Both the position numbers and the translations under genes were made by a program. Source: Polysphondylium violaceum (taxonomy: Eukaryota > Evosea > Eumycetozoa > Dictyosteliales > Dictyosteliaceae). Taken from it: a stretch of DNA of 22,914 nucleotides. Positions 8,159-19,100 of the stretch are shown piece by piece. A model generated the notes under the pieces. The model saw nothing but the letters and a program-made list of their open reading frames with translations. It did no database searches and was not told the origin of the DNA. How positions within the stretch are numbered: position 1 is the stretch's first letter; every line of letters starts with the position of its first letter. Where the stretch lies: positions 1-22,914 of the forward strand of contig AJWJ01000387.1 of assembly GCA_000277445.1 (NCBI GenBank), written 5' to 3'.

Positions 8159-9571
8159 TTTTTTATGATTATTATCTATATATGTATATGGGTGTGCGTG
8201 TGTCTATATATGTATGTGTTTGTGTGTGTTCTATTTATATCTTGAATACTATATTCTATCTTTTACTGTATATACGAATTGATAGAGAAATATATTGTTG
8301 TTGTATTTATATAAATTGATTCTGTGAAATATGATTCCTATTTTAAATAATACTATTGCTACTCTAGAGTAAGTAGTTGGTTGCTATATATAATATATTT
8401 AGATAGTAAGAGTACTATCACCACTTTTGCACTCTCTATATATGGTGTACATATATAGAATAATTAACAAAATACAGAAAAACTATGATTAATAATATAT
8501 ATAGAAAGGATATGTAGTATGTAGTCGTAAAAGTGGGGTGGAAGTGGTAGTGGGAGTGGTGTGAATTTAGTTTACTAAAATGTGATGTATGATCAATCTA
8601 TGATAATAGTGAAAAAAATATGCTAAGCGTGGTGTTGGATGGGTGGGGTGGGGTGGGTGAATATGTAAGGAAACTAGTTGTGTTTGTGTGCACTTTATCA
8701 CTTGCATTTGGACAAAATGAAAAAAAAATCTTTGAACCAAAAAAAAAAAAAAAAAAAAAAACAATCATTCTTTGTTTTTGATGTTGTTTATTTCAACTAG
8801 TAGTTAGTAGTGTATTTAAATTTAGACGATTGTTTAATTTATTGTTTTATTGTTGTCCAATATGAAAGAGTAAAAAAAATAGATATGATGTTTTTTAATA
8901 ATCATCCCTATAACACAAGCACACTCTAGCTATTACTAATAGTAATAGCGTGTGAGTTTAAAATAGATTTGTGTTTTTGTGTGGCGTGGTGGTGATCACT
9001 CTATTTTTCTATCTATCCCTTTGCTATAAAATCTCGATAAGGCAAATAGGCATGTAAAAATATTGATTTTTTAAAAAATGTCAATATTGGCAGAAAAAAC
9101 ACACTATATAGTCATCCATTTGACATTAGTCTATTTTTGAAAAATAATCAGAACTTCGAAAACATTACCAAAATAGAACCAAACTCTGATTTCCACTCCA
9201 ATTTTATTAAAACCATTTTATTTTGATACCAAAAATAATATATTTTAAAAAAAAAAAATTCAATGAACTCATAAAATTGCTTGCGTAAATGGATTGTCAG
9301 CAAATTTGAAAAAAATAAAAAAGTAAATCTAATTTCACTCTCCATCACTTATACTGGAAATAATAATTAGTTGTCACTTATTGTAAAATGTGATACATAA
9401 TTTAAGCAACATTCTTGTTTATTACCAATTTAATTAATATAAATGCAATTATGGAGGCAAAGCATATTCATTTCATTACAATCTCATTCTAAACAAATAA
9501 ACAACTCCTACCTATTTAATAAATAATATAATCTATTACATTATTAGGGAAACCCTCACACAAAATTCAAA
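8159..9571. promoter_or_regulatory. Divergent spacer between kinase/RhoGEF and small HSP genes
   Basis: 1.4 kb without a convincing gene. It contains TATATATA/TGTGTG runs upstream of the kinase gene (8170-8230), G-rich stretches at 8534-8563 and 8641-8657, a 23-A tract at about 8739-8761, and otherwise AT-rich DNA. Short ORFs here are T- or A-tract translations and look non-coding. It must hold both promoters. I saw no clear heat shock element array close to 9572. Confidence 0.55.
8641..8657 (+). other. Potential G-quadruplex motif
   Basis: GGGTGGGGTGGGGTGGG: four G-runs of at least three with single-base T loops, the most stable loop class for DNA quadruplexes. It stands out in DNA that is otherwise very AT-rich. 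It is about 480 bases upstream of the kinase/RhoGEF start, on the strand opposite that gene's coding sense. Confidence 0.7.
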
Positions 9572-10324
9572 ATGATACTACAAGCCTCTAAAAAATTCAT
9601 TACCAACCCCAAAAACTTTTATTCTCTTAGATTCTTCTCCTGCCGCCATACAAATAATGGAAGAGTAGAATTACAAAACGAACAACACCTCGATCACCAC
9701 GACCACCACCAACATCATCTTCATGGCAGAAGACCAAGAGGTTTCTATGAAAACAGTATGTATAATATGTAAATCTCTAACAAATACAACATACTAATAT
9801 TAACCTTAGATATAGATCAATTTGAAAGAGACTACTACAATGAATGGAAAGGCTTCTTTAAGCCATGGTCATCATGGTGGTGTGGCAGTAGCAACAGTGC
9901 CAACAATAGTAGTAGTGGTAATAATAGTAGTGGAAATAGATGGATGGAGCATTGGGAGAAAATGGCAAAGAAGATGGAAAATGAATTCATGACAAAATAT
10001 AAATTACACAACTCTGTCCACTATGAAGAGAATGATAGCCACATTCAAATCAATATTGAATTACCAGGTCTCACTAAAAATGATATCAAACTCTCTGTAA
10101 ACAACGGCACCTTGACCATCAGTGCTGAAAAGCAAAGTGAACAACAACAAGAAGAAAAGAAATCCTATTCCTTTAAATCCCATTCCTTCCAAAAGACTCT
10201 TAAACTCACCGATGATATTGATATCTCTGGCATTTCAGCTAAAATGGAAAATGGTCTTCTTGAAATAACACTTCCCAAACAAACAAAATCCACTGAATCT
10301 GCCCATAATATAAAAATTGAATAA
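9572..10324 (+). CDS. Small heat shock protein, probably mitochondrial (join 9572..9755, 9810..10324)
   Basis: A 232-residue small HSP. Exon 1 (61 codons plus one base) ends GAAAACA before GTATGT; a 54-nt intron with the branch-like TACTAAT ends in TTAG; exon 2 stays in frame through the alpha-crystallin domain to TAA. The domain covers about 133-219 and shows HIQINIELPGLTKNDIKLSV, the NGTLTISAEK strand and MENGLLEITLPK. The protein ends IKIE, an I-x-I-type tail used in oligomer contacts. The N-terminus MILQASKKFITNPKNF is rich in Lys, Phe and Ser with no acidic residue in about the first 30 positions, which suggests a mitochondrial presequence. A His-rich stretch (HHDHHQHHLH) and a Ser/Asn-rich linker follow. 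If exon 1 were ignored, the ORF from the internal ATG at 9944 would wrongly be taken as the whole gene. It converges with the Lunapark gene, 77 bases apart, with AATAAA at 10336-10341. Confidence 0.85.
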
Positions 10325-10401
10325 CAAAACCTGATAATAAACTCATTGCCCTCTATTTCTTTTTCTATTTACTTAAATATATAAATCGATTTATTATTTA
10401 T

Positions 10402-10576
10402 TTATTTTTTACTTTTGTTTTTGTTTGGTGATTTTGATGATTTCTTGGTTGGTGTATTAGTATTTGCAGTCGTACTATTGCTGCTGCCACCATCATCACC
10501 CTCTTTGTTTTCACTTTTCTCTAGTGAAATATGCTGTATTGGTGGTTGTAGATCATTAACTTTATCAATACTACCT

Positions 10577-10617
<41 letters not shown>

Positions 10618-11988
10618 TGCTAAAGATGAACTACTAGTGCTGCTGCTGTTATTATTTTTAATAGTAGCATTACTACTATTATTATTATTATCTTCTTTTT
10701 GATTAAATGTTTTACAATAGCTACAACGAAATTGGATATTTGATAATTCTTCGACAGGAACATATCCATTATGAGAGTGACAATATGAACAAATGAGAGG
10801 TGATCCATAATTTGGACCATCTGAAATTAAATAGTCTACCAATTTATCTAGCCACCATCTTTTTGTGTTTGGCTTTTGTTGTTGTTGTGGTGGTGGTGTA
10901 TATGGTTGAGGTGGTAATGGTTGTTGTTGTGATGGCGATGAAGGTGATGAGTTGTTGTTATTATTATTAATTGTATTAGTATTATTGTTTGTTCTATTTA
11001 CTTGTTGTTGTTGTTGTTGTTGCTGTACTATTTGTTGTTGTTGAGATGGTGTTAAAGATGGACGAGAACCTGTTTGTTTATTTAATGGTGGTGAATCTAC
11101 ATTTTGTTGTTGTGGTTGAATTGATGGTCGTGGTTGTCCTCTTTGTCTAGTTTGAGAACTATTTCTACTACTGCTACTACCACTGCCACTATTACTTAAT
11201 GATGGTGTGACTTGTGAATTATTTTTTGGTGATTGACCTTGTTCTAAAACACAAATAGATATAATATTAGTAATCTATTTATAGTCTGTCATACTCTATC
11301 TTTTGTACTATTTCTACTACTGCTACTCACTATTTGTAATCATCTTTTCATATTTATCTAAAAGTTGTTGTGTAGCTTCAAAATCTGTTTCTTTTTTTCT
11401 TTCTTCCAACTATAGTTGTTTAAATTATTATTAATATTGATATCATCACAAATGCTACTCTTACTACTTTTCACCTTACCTTCTTTTGTAAACTAATCTT
11501 TAAACTTTCAAGTTTCTTTTCATTTCTTGCAATCAATAGTCTATAGACAACACCAAATATCTTTGTAAAAATAAATACTCTATTATTGTTATTGTTATTG
11601 TTATTATTATTAATAACTAATCTTTGCACTACTCCTATTACTACCTATTACCACTACTATACATACATTAAAGGAAACAAGACGACAAAAATAGAATAAT
11701 ACAACTTTTGAGATAGCAATTCAAATTGTCGCACCTTCATATAAGTAAACACAACTATGACAAACTCTATGAAAAAACTATAAACTATAATCTTGTGTAA
11801 AGCCTTTTGTTGAAATCTTCTAGAATCCGACACCTTATCCTCTAAAGCATTAATCTTTGCCTCGATATCCAACAGTTGTTTAGCAAATCCATTCTACAGT
11901 GAAGAGTGACATTAATCGATTAATAACTCTCTCGTGATGATTGATGATCATTGACTACACATACTTTTTTAGAAAATAAAATACCCAT
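10402..11988 (-). CDS. lnp: Lunapark homologue, ER junction protein (five exons)
   Basis: Join of 10402..11243, 11331..11409, 11480..11579, 11667..11893 and 11965..11988 gives 423 residues in one frame. Lunapark proteins stabilise three-way junctions of ER tubules. Exon 1 encodes only MGILFSKK, with Gly2 suited to N-myristoylation as in animal Lunapark. A short coiled coil (about 15-40) precedes two membrane spans (about 43-61 and 72-96; LYYSIFVVLFPLIVFIFTKI). These are followed by a basic coiled coil (RNEKKLESLKISLQKK, LEERKKETDF). A Gln/Asn/Pro-rich linker leads to the zinc finger: C295, C298, C317 and C320 in LICSYCHSHNGY and QFRCSYC, preceded by LVDYLISDGPN, which is diagnostic for the family. 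The tail has a poly-Asn tract from (ATT)n at about 10579-10617 and a Lys-rich end. All internal splice sites are GT-AG and were chosen because they keep the frame and the second membrane span. Confidence 0.88.
10579..10617. repeat. (ATT)n microsatellite encoding poly-Asn
   Basis: About 13 ATT/AAT trinucleotides inside the last Lunapark exon. Read on minus they encode a run of Asn after the zinc finger. Such in-frame tracts are typical of dictyostelids and probably vary in length between strains. On plus they generate a meaningless poly-Leu ORF. Confidence 0.85.
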
Positions 11989-12476
11989 ATTGTAATATCA
12001 ACTATCTCAACAAGTATTTAGTTTATTATTGTGCACACAAGCGCTTCTATTGTTGTTGTTGTTTATTATTCTGACTTTTACAAGACTAAAATGGTGGTGT
12101 AACAAATTTGCTAATTTTTTTTTAAAAAAAAAAACTGGTGAAGATCATGCGTATGGGGTGTGGTGTGTCACCAAAATACACAAATATCAATAATTACAAA
12201 TTATTACTACAGTAGTCTAAATATGCTACTACTACACAACACATGAATTTAAAGGAGATATTTATTTAAAATTATGTACGAGGTTTGTTGTGTGTGTTTT
12301 TTGTTTTGTTTTGTTTTGTTTTTTTTTTTAAAATTTATTAATAAATAAATTCACTACAAAGATAATAATACCATATATATTATAAATACTGAATTTATGT
12401 GTTTGTTGTTGTTGTTATTGTTGTTGTTGTTCATGTTGTTGTTGCTGTGTTGAGTTGTTGTATATTGTGTAATAAT
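11989..12476. other. Spacer between Lunapark start and psmA4 end
   Basis: About 490 bp. It includes GTT/TTG trinucleotide runs (12047-12063, 12402-12450), a T/A-rich stretch near 12116-12134, and a G/T-rich patch GTATGGGGTGTGGTGTGTCACC near 12152-12173. The last is a possible G-box-like site for the Lunapark promoter (inference). No gene seen. Confidence 0.5.
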
Positions 12477-13459
12477 TTAAGAATCTTCATTTTCATTTTC
12501 AAGATCAGCATCTTTAATAAAGTCATCTAATTCCTTTGGACTTAAAATATGATATACAATTTGATCACCCTTTTTAGTGAAGTAAGAGAATTCTAATTTA
12601 TCAGAGTTGACATTGGAACGATCCATAGTTTTGGTTAAAACCTTGAGTGCCAATTCAAGAGCTTCCTTGTAATTGATGTCTGGCTTATATTTTGATCTTA
12701 AAACTGATTGAGCATTCTGTGATAAGAGAGTAAGTAAACAACAGTGCGGTTAGTAGCATGAAAGAGAGATAGAGAGGGATATAGAGTATACATACTTGAC
12801 TATTTTCACCACCGATAGAGGTAGCTTTCCAACCAGCAAAATTACCACTTGGATCAGATTGATATAATTGGAAACCAAAGTGTTTATCCCAGCCGGCATA
12901 GAGAAAAGATACACCAAATGGACGAAGACCACCGTATTGGGTGTAACCTTGTTTAGTGTCGCAAATTTGAGATACCAATTGCTCGACTGGTATTGGTTCT
13001 TGATAGGTGTAATAGTATCGCTGACTCGACAATCTTGCATAGTTGATTAAAATATTGGCATCTGAAGTGATACCTGCCACTGCACAGACAACATGTTCGT
13101 CAATCTTAAACATCTTTTCAGAGATAGTTGATGATCCATCCAATAATTTAGCTGTAGTTTTCTTTTCAGCTGCTAAAACAATACCATCTTTAGCCAATAT
13201 ACCAACAGTTGCACCTGCATGTCTGATAGCAGTCATGGCATACTCTACTTGATAAACACGACCTTCTGGTGAAAAGATGGTTGTTCTTTGATCATATCTT
13301 CTAGCCTATATTTATTTTTAAAAAAAACAAGATATATTACACAAAACATACACATAGGTAGATATGTATTGTTGTTGTTGTTGATGAATAGAGCATGTTA
13401 ATATTGAATAATTACTACTTTTTCATATGTAACTATGTGATAATGATGATGCATACCAT
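12477..13459 (-). CDS. psmA4: 20S proteasome subunit alpha type-4 (join 12477..12716, 12796..13305, 13457..13459)
   Basis: A 250-residue alpha ring subunit of the 20S core particle. Exon 2 gives [20 protein letters not shown] and [20 protein letters not shown], the alpha-subunit N-terminal signature that gates the pore, followed by [24 protein letters not shown] text ([20 protein letters not shown]) and [11 protein letters not shown]. Exon 3 gives [11 protein letters not shown] through [13 protein letters not shown] and an acidic end (LENENEDS). The intron 12717-12795 has a GTATGT donor and a CACAG acceptor. The start is the hard part: exon 2 opens right after ATATAG with GCT (Ala2), so the initiator must lie upstream. 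An ATG directly before GTATGC at 13459-13457 would form an exon whose only coding content is the ATG, with a 151-nt intron. As an alpha subunit it is not catalytic. Confidence 0.88.
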
Positions 13460-14206
13460 AGTATATTATATATGTATGTATGTATCTGTAATTAATATGA
13501 ATAAGTGTACAAAAAGCAAGAATGTTATAGGGGGATGATTTAATTAATATGTATTAATAAATTGGTCTCCTATAATTTAATTTAAAAAAAAGTAATAATG
13601 TGTTCTAATATATACAAAAATTTGAAATGAATTGATCTTCACACAATCATAAATTTTGATCTTATTTTTTTTTTTTTTTTTACTATTTAATTTCATAATT
13701 TTGTGAAAAACAACGTTACACATAAAATAATAATAATTTGTCATCATATGCAAATAAAACAAATATTTTTAAAGAATGCCAAGTGTATCATTGTATTCTA
13801 TTGACAGAGTAGTTTAGGGATGTATGTGCATGTACATTCGTACATATATCTGGGTATCTATATGTACTCAAATTACTTGTCCAGTCTTTTTATTGTTTGT
13901 CGATGATAGCAGTGGCTCCATTCTCAATAAGGGAAGTAGCTGAACTAACAGTACACTTATTGTTTGATATATGGATCTAAAAGCGTTTTTCATATCGTAG
14001 GAAACTCTCCACTATATGAAAAACGGTTGCAGCTCCATATATTGAACAATGAAGCGAATTTAGAAAGATTCCGACCCAGTGATTTTAGAATTAGTTTCTA
14101 AATAGTTTGTGAAACTATATAATTCTTAATTGTGTCTGGATAAGGGCCTGAAGGATTGGATTCGTTGAAAATGTAAACAATTGGAAATCTCAGAGTCATT
14201 TCCTGA
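13460..14206. other. Spacer upstream of psmA4, with a hairpin
   Basis: About 750 bp. 13460-13800 is AT-rich, contains TATGTATGTATG runs, and should hold the psmA4 promoter. 13860-14206 is noticeably richer in G and C than the other spacers and has fragmentary readable frames, for example minus-strand SATSLIENGATAIIDKQ at about 13900-13951. These never extend into a gene. It may be an eroded gene fragment or an RNA gene; I cannot decide. The hairpin is listed separately. Confidence 0.4.
13964..14047. ncRNA. Long imperfect hairpin, candidate structured RNA
   Basis: Left arm 13964-13995 and right arm 14014-14045 are inverted repeats. ATATATGGA at the base and CGTTTTTCATAT at the top pair exactly, separated by a few mismatches, with a loop of about 18 nt (CGTAGGAAACTCTCCACT). 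Two further base pairs could be G-U wobbles. The size and shape are like a microRNA precursor, a class known in D. discoideum, but no expression evidence is available here. It could equally be a chance remnant of an inverted duplication. Confidence 0.35.
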
Positions 14207-14233
14207 AAATGGCAAGGCGTGGGTGCTTACCCA

Positions 14234-14485
14234 ATGAGTAATCTTCCACTAATGGACTCACTTATTTCTCTATCTAATCGAGATCAATCGGAGTATGAAT
14301 ATATCAATATTGGTGAGGGATTCTTTTATGATTGGCGTTATTTATTGACTTTTTATTTATTATTTGGATTGATAAATAAAAGAATGAAGAAAACTAGAAA
14401 ATTAAAACAAACTATACAGGTGATTAGAACTTCTTCTTCTTTGTTGTTGATATATATTGATGGCCATGATATATTGATTGATTGA
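14234..14485 (+). CDS. Doubtful small ORF
   Basis: An 83-residue frame from the first ATG (open back to 14207), beginning MSNLPLMDSLISLSN, with a hydrophobic stretch YLLTFYLLFGLI followed by a basic segment NKRMKKTRKLK. The mixed codon use and absence of low-complexity runs make it look more coding than most spacer ORFs. However, no family is recognised and the end (SSSLLLIYIDGHDILID) is unremarkable. It stops 22 bases before the convergent membrane-protein gene. It could be the last exon of a gene whose upstream exons have decayed in 13860-14206. Confidence 0.3.
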   Translation: MSNLPLMDSLISLSNRDQSEYEYINIGEGFFYDWRYLLTFYLLFGLINKRMKKTRKLKQTIQVIRTSSSLLLIYIDGHDILID

Positions 14486-14507
14486 TGCATGATGAAATTA
14501 AACCAAA

Positions 14508-14969
14508 CTAACATCTACATTTTCTTGCAATTATACCAATGAATAAAACAAATAAAACAATACCAGCAGCAACCCACCAAAGAACAGCAGTAAGATCAAC
14601 TTGTTTCTTTTTAACATAAGAGTAATGGTAGAGACCAATGATGGCCAATGCAGCACTACCTAAAAAGAATAAAAGCATAATTAATCTAACACAAAATGTC
14701 TCTGCTGTGCAACCACCCTTCTTCTTTTTATGGTGTCTTCTGTCTTCTAAATCTGTATCAGATACCAACAAAGGTGTCGAGTCTGTGACTACAGGACTTG
14801 TTTGTCTAAAGTAGTGATTGATTTAGTATTTATACTCTCTCTATCTCTGTCTCCCTCTTTCTAATGATGAATGAATGATGCCAGACACCTACCTTGCCCA
14901 AAAGGGTTGATTGGGATTGTTGAATCCACTATTATAGTTACTGTTTCCATAGCTTGATGTAGGCTCCAT
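14508..14969 (-). CDS. Two-pass membrane protein of unknown function (join 14508..14805, 14893..14969)
   Basis: A 124-residue protein from two exons. Exon 1 starts at an ATG (MEPTSSYGNSNYNSGFNNPN) and ends GCAAG before GTAGGT. An 87-nt intron ends CTTTAG. Exon 2 continues in frame through TDSTPLLVSDTDLEDRRHHK to TAG. Two hydrophobic spans lie at about 67-85 (LIMLLFFLGSAALAIIGLY) and 99-119 (VLWWVAAGIVLFVLFIGIIA), separated by the basic KKKQ loop. The short tail KCRC could be palmitoylated. The cytosolic-looking N-terminus holds a DSTPLL di-leucine-like motif that could direct endosomal or lysosomal sorting (inference) and a KKKK cluster beside the first span. I do not recognise a named family. 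Confidence 0.78.
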
Positions 14970-16171
14970 TGTGCAGTTACTGTGCGTGGTAATACCAGGA
15001 GTATGTATCTATGATTGAAATATTACTGTTGTTTTTTATTTTTAAATTTTGTGTGTGTAAAAATAAATTGAATTCTCAGCGGGTGCCTTTGTCGCAAATT
15101 ATGGAGTGATTGATCACACTACATTCACACAAACACATACACATACACACAATAGAAATAATAGCAAGTAATGGGGCGGGTGGGGTTACAAAAAACAAAA
15201 ACAAAAAAAAGCAAAAACAAACAAAAAAAATTCAAAATTTTCATTTGAAAAGGGACAGATATTTTTCCAAATAAAAAAATAAAATCAACACAACAACACC
15301 ACTTATACCAACTACTAATCAAAACTCACAAATCACATTCACTCACTACTCACAACTAGATAGGCTGTCATTGGTATATACTTATAAATTTATAAATTAA
15401 ATTACTTATTACTTTCATTGTGTGGAAAAATAAAAAAGTAAGTCGACTTTTCGAATTTTCTGTTTTGGTTTTTTTTTTCTTTTTGGGAGAGTTCCCTAAA
15501 CACACCCCAAACACATGTCTTACCTTTTATAGGGATAGTTTTGTGCACAAAAGATAATCACAATATTATAGCTTTATACAAATATATCAATATTAGATAC
15601 ACAAATAGAAATAGTAAACACAAAAATACATTTATTATTATTATTATTATTATATAAATATATAAGCATAAATATAAATATAAAAACTTGTTTTGAGAGG
15701 AGTAAAACAGGGTGAAAGGGGGTAGTATTTTTGTTTATGGTGAGTGTGGGTGTGGGCGTGTAGTAGTAGGAGTAGTAGAAGTGGAAATATTTCATTCTTT
15801 ATTAGTATAATTTATTATATCAACACACGCAATATAACTCATACTAGGCACATACATCTGTATTTGTTGTGTGTGTATATATGTGTGATAATTTAATGCA
15901 TGCATTTATTTCCATCTATCATATTTTTTAATTTTAGTTTTTGTTGGGTAGTTCTCAAATTACTATATATACTAATCATAAACTAACAATATAATTTATT
16001 ATATTGATTTTTGATTTTTTTGTTTTTTTGTTTTTTGTTATGACAGATAATTTGCCTAGTTTTGCAATATAATTCAAGCACCAAAAAATTTTAAATTTTT
16101 TTAATTTTTTTTTTTTTTTTTAATTTTTTTTTTGTCTTTGCACATTAAATTTAAAAAAATTTCAAAAAGAT
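14970..16171. promoter_or_regulatory. Divergent spacer between membrane-protein and MTMR14 genes
   Basis: 1.2 kb, AT-rich, with no convincing gene. It contains ATGGGGCGGGTGGGG at about 15171-15185, a (TTA)n run at about 15632-15652, a G-rich segment with GGTGAGTGTGGGTGTGGGCGTG at about 15739-15760, and oligo-T/A tracts just before the MTMR14 start (16080-16170), common ahead of dictyostelid genes. Both promoters must lie here. Confidence 0.55.
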
Positions 16172-19100
16172 ATGGTTGTGAATAATACATCCGACAACAT
16201 ATATTCTAATAGTAGTAGTAGTAGTAGCAGTAATAATTCATCAAAATCTTTAAATAATACTAGTAGTAGCATACTAAAGAATAATATTATTATGACAAAC
16301 AATAATCACATACAGAGCAATAATAATAATAGTTTATTAGACAGCAACAACAATAATAGCAACAGCAACAGTAATAATAGTTCTTGTATTGTTGAAACTG
16401 ATCGAGATTATTCTTTACCCTTTGTAATGGATCTAAGTTTAGAGGAATCTGAGCAACAATCTACTAGTAGTGGTGGCAGCAGTAGTAATAAAAACAACAA
16501 CAACAATAGTGGTAAAGATGATTGTAAAGTAGAAATAATAACAAATAATACTAGTTTATTAATAAATGAAAGCTATAATAATAATGTACAAAAGAATAAT
16601 AGTAATGATGTAAATAGTAATAGTAATAGTAATAGTAATAATAATAATAATAATGGTAGTTTAAATATATCTTCAATATCAACATCTATCTCTTATGGTA
16701 TCGTAGATTCTTCAACAGATGAGGAGTCTTCAAATTTAGTAGAACAGTATCAAACACCACCATCTATATCAGTATCACCCATACCTACTCTAGTTAGTAA
16801 TACACATAACAATAACAATGGTGTTAATAGTCAGAATTTAAATATTGAATTAGCAGAGTTATTCTCACATTTTAGAAGATATAAATCAACATTCCCAGGT
16901 AAAAGAGATGAGGTAAATATTATTGGTTTATTTATTTGTTTATAATGATTGATATTGATGATGAAAATACAGGTTTACTAATAATAAATCATCATTTTAT
17001 AGGAATTGAATAAATATCAAAAAGTTGTAAATACATTGTTTGAAAAAGATTATAATATTTCATTGATCAATAATAAAGATGGTGAATTGTGTGCAACCTA
17101 TCCACCCGATTTGGTTGTTATAGAGGGTGAAAAAACAACCAATTGTACACCATGTAAAGATAAAGTATGTCAAAACAACCATAATGAATATTCAAATAAT
17201 CTCCAAAAACTTATAGCACAATCAAGATTTGCTCGTGTTAGAACTAGATTTCCATTTCCTGTAATTTATTATCATGGTAAAAATCTTTGTAGATCTTCTA
17301 CTCTTTCTCAAAAAATAGAGTATATGTTTCAATCAGGTGTAAATAGTATGAAAAAACAGTTTTCTTCAGTTCCAGTTTCAACTCCTTCACCTACGATCGC
17401 ATCAAATAATAACAATAACAATGGTAACAATAATCATCATGATAATAATAATGGTAATTTAAGCAGTTCATTGATAGCATCAACCAATTCAACAGTAAAT
17501 GGAATGTCCAATTCATATCATGGAGTAAATAATAACAATAATAATAATCATAGTACTACTACAACAACTGCAATTGCAGCTGAAATTAATAACAATAATA
17601 GTGATGGTGATAGTGAAAATAATAACAATTTAATACCACCAGTTATTCCTAAAAATTTAGATCTTTCTAAATCTATAGATGCTTCACATGAAAATCATAA
17701 AGATAATATTGATGATCATGAAAACAATGCTTCTACTCAACAACAAGCTCAACAACAATTACTTGTAAATAGTTCAGATGATGGTGCCTCCCAAAACATG
17801 GAGAATCTTAGAAACAAAGATATATTGGTTATTAAACATTTAAATATTAAATTTATTTGTGATTTAATGGTTGAAAACAAAAAGAAAAAGTAAGCAATTT
17901 CTTCCTCGAATAGTAACATTCTCTCGATTACTAATTGTAAACATTTAATTAATAATTTATAGGTTTGGATTTTTTGTTTGTTCTTCTGAAAAAGTTGATA
18001 TGCATAAAAGATATCAAGACTTTATTATTTCATCAACTCCTTATCCTGGTGTTGAGTTTTTTGCCGATTTTAATAAAAATCAGCATTGTGGTAAAGATTT
18101 ATTTTTTTGTTGGGAGGGTCCTGAAGATCCTGCTGAATTAAGAATTCATCCTCAATACTCTTTGGCTTTAGATTGGGATAAATATAAAACTTGGGATTTA
18201 AGTATGTTGTTTTTATAATAATAATAATAATAATAATAATCATTATTATCATCATTTATACTAATACAAAACACAGTTAATCTTACTCAAAACTATTTTA
18301 AATTATTATTAAAATATATTTCTGATGAGAATCAACCATCTGGTTTATTAATTCATTGTATTTCAGGATGGGATCGAACACCTCTTTTTATATCTCTACT
18401 CAGAATAAGTCTTTGGGCCGACGGGGAAGTTCATCATACTTTAAAAGATTGGGAAATGTTGTTTTTAACAGTGGCCTATGATTGGTTCCTTTTTAGTCAT
18501 CAACTTGCAGATAGAGCCGGTAGAGGTGAAGATATTTTTTACTTTTGTTTTTACTTTTTGGAATTTATTACCTCTATGGATTATTCTATTCATAGTTTTA
18601 CAAAAAATACAATTAACAATAACAACAATAATCAACCAAATGGTAGTAATGGTAGAAAATCATCGAATCCAGAGGTTTATCATAATTATGTAGAAAAGAA
18701 AGAAAAGACAAGCACAAGTGTAGATAAACTAAATCAAAATAACAGTAGCAGTGGTGGTCATAGAAAGAATAGTATAGGAATTAAAAACAATAGTTATGGA
18801 AACAAAGCTAATAACCATCACCATCACCATCATCACAATGGCACCAATAATCCAAATAGTATTGCAAATAGTTTAGCAAGTAAAAGTTTAGATATATCTC
18901 AATCTGCTCCTGTAACACCACAAAATAATTCACCAAAAATATTAATTGGAATCAACAAAGTGTCCAATAATTGTAATCATACCTCTGCACCATCTACACC
19001 TCTAAGTCATTCACCAACCCCCTCGTCCAATGTAAATAATAGTATCAAATTCTCGCCAACCATCTCTAGTATTCCCGTTGATGTACCAAACAATAAAAAG

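Noticed and set aside
8567-8764. Minus-strand ORF starting with poly-Phe
   Set aside because: It translates an A tract and the G-rich motif; low complexity only.
10415-10702. Plus-strand poly-Leu ORF
   Set aside because: It is the antisense of the Lunapark C-terminal exon with its poly-Asn tract.
13893-13948. Box C/D snoRNA candidate (GATGATA ... CTGA)
   Set aside because: The C box departs from RTGATGA, there is no terminal stem, and the boxes are unusually close together.
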